Below are positions 7,083 through 9,872 of a stretch of DNA of 9,872 nt, piece after piece. A program made the translations under genes and the position numbers. The stretch is from contig CAYTLQ010000266.1 in NCBI GenBank assembly GCA_964438715.1, positions 1 to 9,872 of the forward strand, read 5' to 3'. The stretch comes from CAYTLQ01 sp964438715. GTDB lineage: Bacteria > Bacteroidota > Ignavibacteria > Ignavibacteriales > Ignavibacteriaceae. The first letter of the stretch is position 1. Every line of letters begins with the position of its first letter. Below the pieces are notes generated by a model, which saw only the letters and a program-made list of their open reading frames with translations, was not told the DNA's origin and did no database searches.

Positions 7083-7421
7083 CTAAATACTCATTTTACT
7101 TTGACCATTGAAAACGGCTCCCTCTTCAATTACTAGTATGCGCGTTTCAATATCGCCAATAACATTCGATTTTGCTTCAAGTATCAATCGTTCTGTTGTT
7201 TGAATAGTTCCCTCTATCTTACCTCCGAGCGTTGCAGTTTTTGCCGAAAGGTTTCCTTTAATTTCACCCTTATCGCCCAGTGTCACATTACCAGCGGCTG
7301 TAACATCCCCGATAACTTTGCCATCAATCCGGATATTTCCGGCAGTTTTAATCTTCCCCTCTAATTCAATTCCCTCGCTAAGAATTGAAACATCTTCAAG
7401 ATATTGTTTTTTATCTTTCAT
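7083..7421 (-). CDS. Bactofilin (polymer-forming cytoskeletal protein)
   Basis: Bactofilins self-assemble, without nucleotide, into filaments built from right-handed beta-helix domains, and often place cell-wall enzymes. The 112-residue protein is a small member: a short polar tail (1-15), then repeated glycine-spaced beta strands such as EGIELEGKIKTAGNIRIDGK (16-35), GDVTAAGNVTLGDKGEIKGN (38-57) and GDIETRILVIEEGAVFNGQ (89-107), ending KMSI. This regular hydrophobic/glycine repeat is the bactofilin (DUF583/CcmA-like) pattern. It starts with ATG at 7421, 19 bases after the M23 peptidase stop. Pairing of bactofilin with M23 endopeptidase is known from Helicobacter and Proteus cell-shape loci, which supports a joint role here. 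Confidence 0.95.
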   Translation of the reverse strand: MKDKKQYLEDVSILSEGIELEGKIKTAGNIRIDGKVIGDVTAAGNVTLGDKGEIKGNLSAKTATLGGKIEGTIQTTERLILEAKSNVIGDIETRILVIEEGAVFNGQSKMSI

Positions 7422-7440
7422 TCTGTTAGGGTACCTTAAT

Positions 7441-7941
7441 TTAATTTATAATCAAATATTTTTCGGGATTTACCACGCTACCGTCTTTCCAAACTTCAAA
7501 ATGCAGATGCGGACCAGTTGTCAGTCTTCCTGTATTACCCGAAAGCGCTATGATATCTCCCTGTACAACTTTCTCTCGCTCCGTCCGCATTAACAACTTA
7601 CAATGTTTGTATATTGTAACAAACCCTTTGCCATGAACTATAATAATGGTATTGCCATAGTCCACCGTAAAATCCGAAAATAAAACATATCCATTTTCTG
7701 CAGCATACACCGGCGAGCCTTCCTTAAGCGCGTAATCAATTCCGTAATGACCCATCTCCGGATCAAACTTCCTTGATATAGAACCATTGCAAGGTCTTTG
7801 TAAACCTAAAAATATTTCATCACCGACCGAATTCGGTGTAACTTTCCCACTATAATTTCTTACATTTTTACCACTGACGGTAAATCCATTAAAGAAAACC
7901 GCTATAAGGCAGATTAAACCGGCAATGAGAGTTATTTTCAA
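7441..7941 (-). CDS. Secreted M23-family zinc endopeptidase
   Basis: M23 (LytM-type) enzymes cut peptide cross-links of peptidoglycan. The 166-residue protein starts with a hydrophobic signal or anchor (MKITLIAGLICLIAVFFNGF), a short linker, and the catalytic domain from about residue 45. Active-site elements are intact: H65 and D69 in GHYGIDY, H113 in TIYKHC, and H145/H147 in GPHLHFEV. So are the flanking motifs, GSPVYAAENGYV and GDIIALSGNTG. It lacks the coiled-coil region usual in larger M23 proteins; the separate gene at 8141-8560 has exactly such a region. The start is TTG at 7941 because a stop lies five codons upstream in frame and no ATG occurs before the signal sequence. There is no good ribosome binding site. 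Confidence 0.94.
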   Translation of the reverse strand: MKITLIAGLICLIAVFFNGFTVSGKNVRNYSGKVTPNSVGDEIFLGLQRPCNGSISRKFDPEMGHYGIDYALKEGSPVYAAENGYVLFSDFTVDYGNTIIIVHGKGFVTIYKHCKLLMRTEREKVVQGDIIALSGNTGRLTTGPHLHFEVWKDGSVVNPEKYLIIN

Positions 7942-8140
7942 TGTAACACTAATTTAATTTGTATAACCTTGTAAAAATAATGTGTTTATACCTGTTATCC
8001 AATCGCTCTGCAGTACCTGAACGGTGCGCTGGTTATTTGCAATTTTAACAATGCACATGATCCATCAGACCATTTTGCATTTTTTTATTCCTGATATGAA
8101 TTTGGATTAGACTATAAGTCGGATATAATAAACTTACAAT
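7942..8140. other. 199-base gap between the coiled-coil gene and the M23 gene
   Basis: This is the longest non-coding stretch in the window. On the minus strand it contains a candidate promoter just after the upstream stop, an imperfect inverted repeat (AATGCA at 8050-8055 with TGCATT at 8076-8081), and an 11-codon open frame at 8080-8045 with AGGA eight bases before its ATG. None is strong enough to call as a gene or RNA. It is the most likely transcription start region for the peptidase-bactofilin-ATP synthase block. Confidence 0.5.
8111..8139 (-). promoter_or_regulatory. Candidate sigma70-like promoter upstream of the M23 gene
   Basis: On the minus strand TTGTAA (8139-8134) and TATAGT (8116-8111) are separated by exactly 17 bases, a fair match to -35/-10 consensus. 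It lies one base past the stop of the coiled-coil gene and about 170 bases before the M23 start. In AT-rich DNA such matches occur by chance, and Bacteroidota-type promoters follow a different consensus, so this is tentative. Confidence 0.3.
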
Positions 8141-8560
8141 CTATCTTTTATTAATCACATCATTAATAAGCGTTGAATCTCCTCTGAGGATAGCCGTTTT
8201 TAACATTTCGTTGCTCTTTTTTATTGACTCTATTTCTTGTAACAGAACGCCTACTTCATTTTCTAACTTGCGTAGTTGTGAGATCTGAAAATGAGAAAGT
8301 CGAACTTCCTCGGAGAAAAAATATTTATTCATCGGAGAATACACCATAAGAAATCCCGTAAAAAGTACACAAAGAAAAGTGTACACACCAATTGCAGTTA
8401 AAATTTTTCCATATGAAAATGTTGTTGCTCTGAAAATTGAAGTTTCTCCCGGTAAAATGGTAACTGAGAATGAAAACTTTTTTATCAGGAATAAAAGCGA
8501 CTTTATTTTAAGCCCCTTAATTTTCCCTATTATTTTTCCAATCATTACTGGTATAGTCAT
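8141..8560 (-). CDS. Single-pass membrane protein with coiled coil, putative partner of M23 peptidase
   Basis: I cannot assign this 139-residue protein to a named family. From the ATG at 8560 it has a basic, amphipathic N-terminus (GKIIGKIKGLKIKSL), a segment FSFSVTILPGETSIFRATTF, one transmembrane helix (about 53-74), and an extracytoplasmic helix rich in L/E/K heptads (about 88-122) ending in TAILRGDSTLINDVINKR. This layout resembles the non-catalytic N-terminal half of longer M23 peptidases in related bacteria (recalled pattern, not searched). The next gene is an M23 peptidase without that half. ATG at 8560 is preferred over GTG at 8569 because GGGAG lies about 8 bases before the ATG. The TsaC stop lies 12 bases upstream. 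It could instead be an unrelated FtsB-like protein. Confidence 0.8.
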   Translation of the reverse strand: MTIPVMIGKIIGKIKGLKIKSLLFLIKKFSFSVTILPGETSIFRATTFSYGKILTAIGVYTFLCVLFTGFLMVYSPMNKYFFSEEVRLSHFQISQLRKLENEVGVLLQEIESIKKSNEMLKTAILRGDSTLINDVINKR

Positions 8561-8572
8561 AAAATTCACTCC

Positions 8573-9223
8573 CTACGTAAATCGTTTTTTCATTTCTTGA
8601 AACTTAGTCTGCAAAATCTTAAAAGCAACTCTGCCTTCACGCAACAACTTCATTTCGTGGCCGGTAAGATCAATAACCGTTGATGATATCTGAAACTGAC
8701 TTTTCCGACTGTACAATATTGCATCCACTTCAGTCAAAAATTCCTGCTTCATCGTAACAAAGTCGTTCATCGGTGGTTCTCCCGATCTGTTGACGCTGTT
8801 AGAGATAAGCGGCATTTTTATGGCAGAAAGTAATTTATTACAGAAATTATGATACGGAATCCTGAATGCTCCTGTTGCGAATCCTAGTAATTTTGAAGTT
8901 TCTCTGTTGAGATTCAAAATCACAGAAACCGGATTCGGCCATACAGTGAGTAAAAAATCAATATGAAATTCATCTGTAATCGAAACATACTTCATGAGTG
9001 TATCAATATTGTGTACGAGCATTATAAACTGTTTTCGATCATCGCGCTGTTTAATTTCTGCAACTGTATTACATGCCTCATTGTTAAAAGGGTTAGCTCC
9101 AAAGCCATAAATTGTATCGGTGGGATAGATAAAAATTCCCCCTTCATAAAAAATTCTCTGTGCCTCATTTATTGCCCGTATAGGCTCTTCATCAACATTA
9201 ATTTCAATCATTCTTTTGTTCAT
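8573..9223 (-). CDS. L-threonylcarbamoyladenylate synthase (Sua5/YrdC/TsaC family)
   Basis: The family makes threonylcarbamoyl-AMP from threonine, bicarbonate and ATP, the first step of the t6A37 modification in ANN-decoding tRNAs. From the ATG at 9223 the protein has 216 residues: YPTDTIYGFG at 33-42, K58 and R60 in IKQRDD, WPNPVSVIL at 95-103, RIPYH at 121-125, SVNRSG at 143-148, STVID at 181-185 and LLREG at 193-197. The K/R/S/N set of the active YrdC family is present (K58, R60, S143, N145). Two usual positions differ: WPNP instead of WPGP, and KQF where K-P-hydrophobic is common. There is no Sua5 C-terminal extension. ATG at 9223 lies one base after the GT9 stop. TTG at 9232 and ATG at 9211 are alternatives. 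Confidence 0.93.
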   Translation of the reverse strand: MNKRMIEINVDEEPIRAINEAQRIFYEGGIFIYPTDTIYGFGANPFNNEACNTVAEIKQRDDRKQFIMLVHNIDTLMKYVSITDEFHIDFLLTVWPNPVSVILNLNRETSKLLGFATGAFRIPYHNFCNKLLSAIKMPLISNSVNRSGEPPMNDFVTMKQEFLTEVDAILYSRKSQFQISSTVIDLTGHEMKLLREGRVAFKILQTKFQEMKKRFT

Positions 9224-9224
9224 C

Positions 9225-9872
9225 TTATTCAATCATTGCCTCGGCTTTTACTAATATTTCTTCTGGGTCAAGTAATTTACCGCAGTAAAAATGCCTTAAT
9301 GGACATTCTTTGTGACCGTGAATTCCACAGGGCTTACATCGTAACTCATCAAAGGAAATATATGTACCTTTACTGTGGTAGGGATAAAATCCGAATTCAG
9401 GAACAGTTGAACAATATATCATTAGAACAGGAATATTAGCAGATACCCCTAAATGTGCCGCTGAGCTATCGTTACTGATGAGAAGACTGCAATGGGTTAA
9501 AAGCTCACGGGATTCACTAAATGATGTGAGACCAGCCAGATTAATTGCGTCTGTTCCTGAGATAAGCATATCACAATATTCCCTCTCACTCGCAGACCCT
9601 AAAGTAATAATGTTATAATTTTTATTTAATAAAAACTCTATAATTTTTTTAAAATGTTCAAAAGGATACTTTTTAGTTTCCCATTGACTCGATGGAGCAA
9701 TTGCTATTATTCGTTTTCCGTCCGTGGGAAGAAGTTTTCCAACCCGCTCCCTCTGTTCGTCATTAACCTTCAACAAAGGTAACGGAATTTCTGATATTGC
9801 TTCTTTTAGAAATGCAAGATTTCTCTCTGCTTCATGTTTCCGAAATAAATAAGGAACTGTCTCATCATAAAT
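9225..9872 (-). CDS. Glycosyltransferase family 9 (heptosyltransferase-like), partial (5' end beyond right edge)
   Basis: GT9 enzymes add heptose or similar sugars from ADP-sugars to lipopolysaccharide core on the inner face of the cytoplasmic membrane. The visible 215 residues are the C-terminal portion. The frame is open to the last base and reads HEAERNLAFL before the TTG at 9776, so that TTG is internal and not the start. The C-terminal Rossmann-like domain shows IAPSSQWETKKYPFEHF (the GT9 APGS.W.TK.WP motif), then LISNDSSAAHLGVSANIP (the ADP-heptose-binding D-[ST]-x-x-x-H motif, with SS where TG or SG is usual). The tail has the family's cysteine pattern, CKPCGIHGHKECPL with a later H-x-x-C. 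The acceptor cannot be predicted. It implies a Gram-negative envelope and is tightly coupled to the synthase gene downstream. Confidence 0.92.
   Translation of the reverse strand: MYDETVPYLFRKHEAERNLAFLKEAISEIPLPLLKVNDEQRERVGKLLPTDGKRIIAIAPSSQWETKKYPFEHFKKIIEFLLNKNYNIITLGSASEREYCDMLISGTDAINLAGLTSFSESRELLTHCSLLISNDSSAAHLGVSANIPVLMIYCSTVPEFGFYPYHSKGTYISFDELRCKPCGIHGHKECPLRHFYCGKLLDPEEILVKAEAMIE

Noticed and set aside
7318..7593. 91-codon plus-strand frame over the bactofilin/M23 junction
   Set aside because: It is antisense to both genes, with no motif and no ribosome binding site of note.
7903..7941. Lipoprotein signal on the M23 peptidase (Cys at residue 11)
   Set aside because: The residues before the cysteine (GLI-C) do not fit the lipobox, and the hydrophobic stretch continues past it. 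A plain signal peptide or anchor is more likely.
8048..8143. Stop-codon readthrough or frameshift joining the coiled-coil protein to the M23 peptidase
   Set aside because: The frame after the TAG stays open for about 31 codons, but the translation has no M23 linker character and ends at a TAA about 100 bases before the peptidase. The peptidase also has its own signal sequence.
8963..9439. 158-codon open frame on the plus strand across the GT9/TsaC junction
   Set aside because: It is antisense to two well-supported genes. Its Cys/Ile/Asn-rich composition and lack of motifs indicate a shadow.
9225..9776. GT9 gene beginning at the TTG codon 9776
   Set aside because: The frame stays open to the window edge and the upstream residues (including HEAERNLAFL) fit GT9 proteins, so the gene is truncated by the window.
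1..9872. CRISPR array, insertion sequence, tRNA, phage or defence genes
   Set aside because: No direct-repeat arrays, transposase motifs, terminal repeats or tRNA-like folds were seen. The window is almost fully explained by housekeeping genes on one strand.

Overview
The window is a densely packed, AT-rich bacterial core-genome segment. Every recognisable gene lies on the minus strand, so transcription runs from the right edge to the left. Gene content points to the Bacteroidota/Chlorobiota/Ignavibacteriota side of the tree. The signs are an F-type ATP synthase cluster without atpD and atpC, a neighbouring bactofilin with an M23 peptidase, a GT9 heptosyltransferase-family enzyme implying a Gram-negative envelope, and weak or absent Shine-Dalgarno (SD) signals at most genes. 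Ignavibacteria-like is my best guess, but it is an inference from layout and was not checked by any search.

Right block (about 8141-9872): the C-terminal part of a GT9 glycosyltransferase (open at the right edge), a Sua5/YrdC-type threonylcarbamoyladenylate synthase, and a small membrane protein with one transmembrane helix and a coiled coil. These three are packed with gaps of only a few bases. A 199-base gap without a convincing gene follows (7942-8140) and holds a possible promoter.

Middle block (about 1693-7941): a secreted M23 endopeptidase and a bactofilin (a cell-shape module) run with short gaps into the ATP synthase genes: an AtpZ-like protein, an unrecognised four-helix membrane protein in the subunit I slot, then atpB, atpE, atpF, atpH, atpA and atpG. 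The beta and epsilon genes are not here and must be elsewhere if the enzyme is complete. Between atpE and atpF sits a clear intrinsic-terminator-shaped hairpin, and atpE has the best SD sequence in the cluster. Together these fit extra production of the c-ring subunit.

Left block (1-1662): ffh (the SRP GTPase), 30 bases after atpG, then a 111-base spacer with two adjacent inverted repeats, then rpsP (ribosomal protein S16), which starts at TTG and runs off the left edge.

Overall this is mostly housekeeping DNA: energy conversion, protein targeting, translation, tRNA modification and envelope synthesis. I see no mobile element, CRISPR array, tRNA, rRNA or defence system. The points worth a second look are the atpE/atpF terminator, the split organisation of the M23 peptidase and its putative membrane/coiled-coil partner, and the coupling of a wall-shaping module to the ATP synthase genes.
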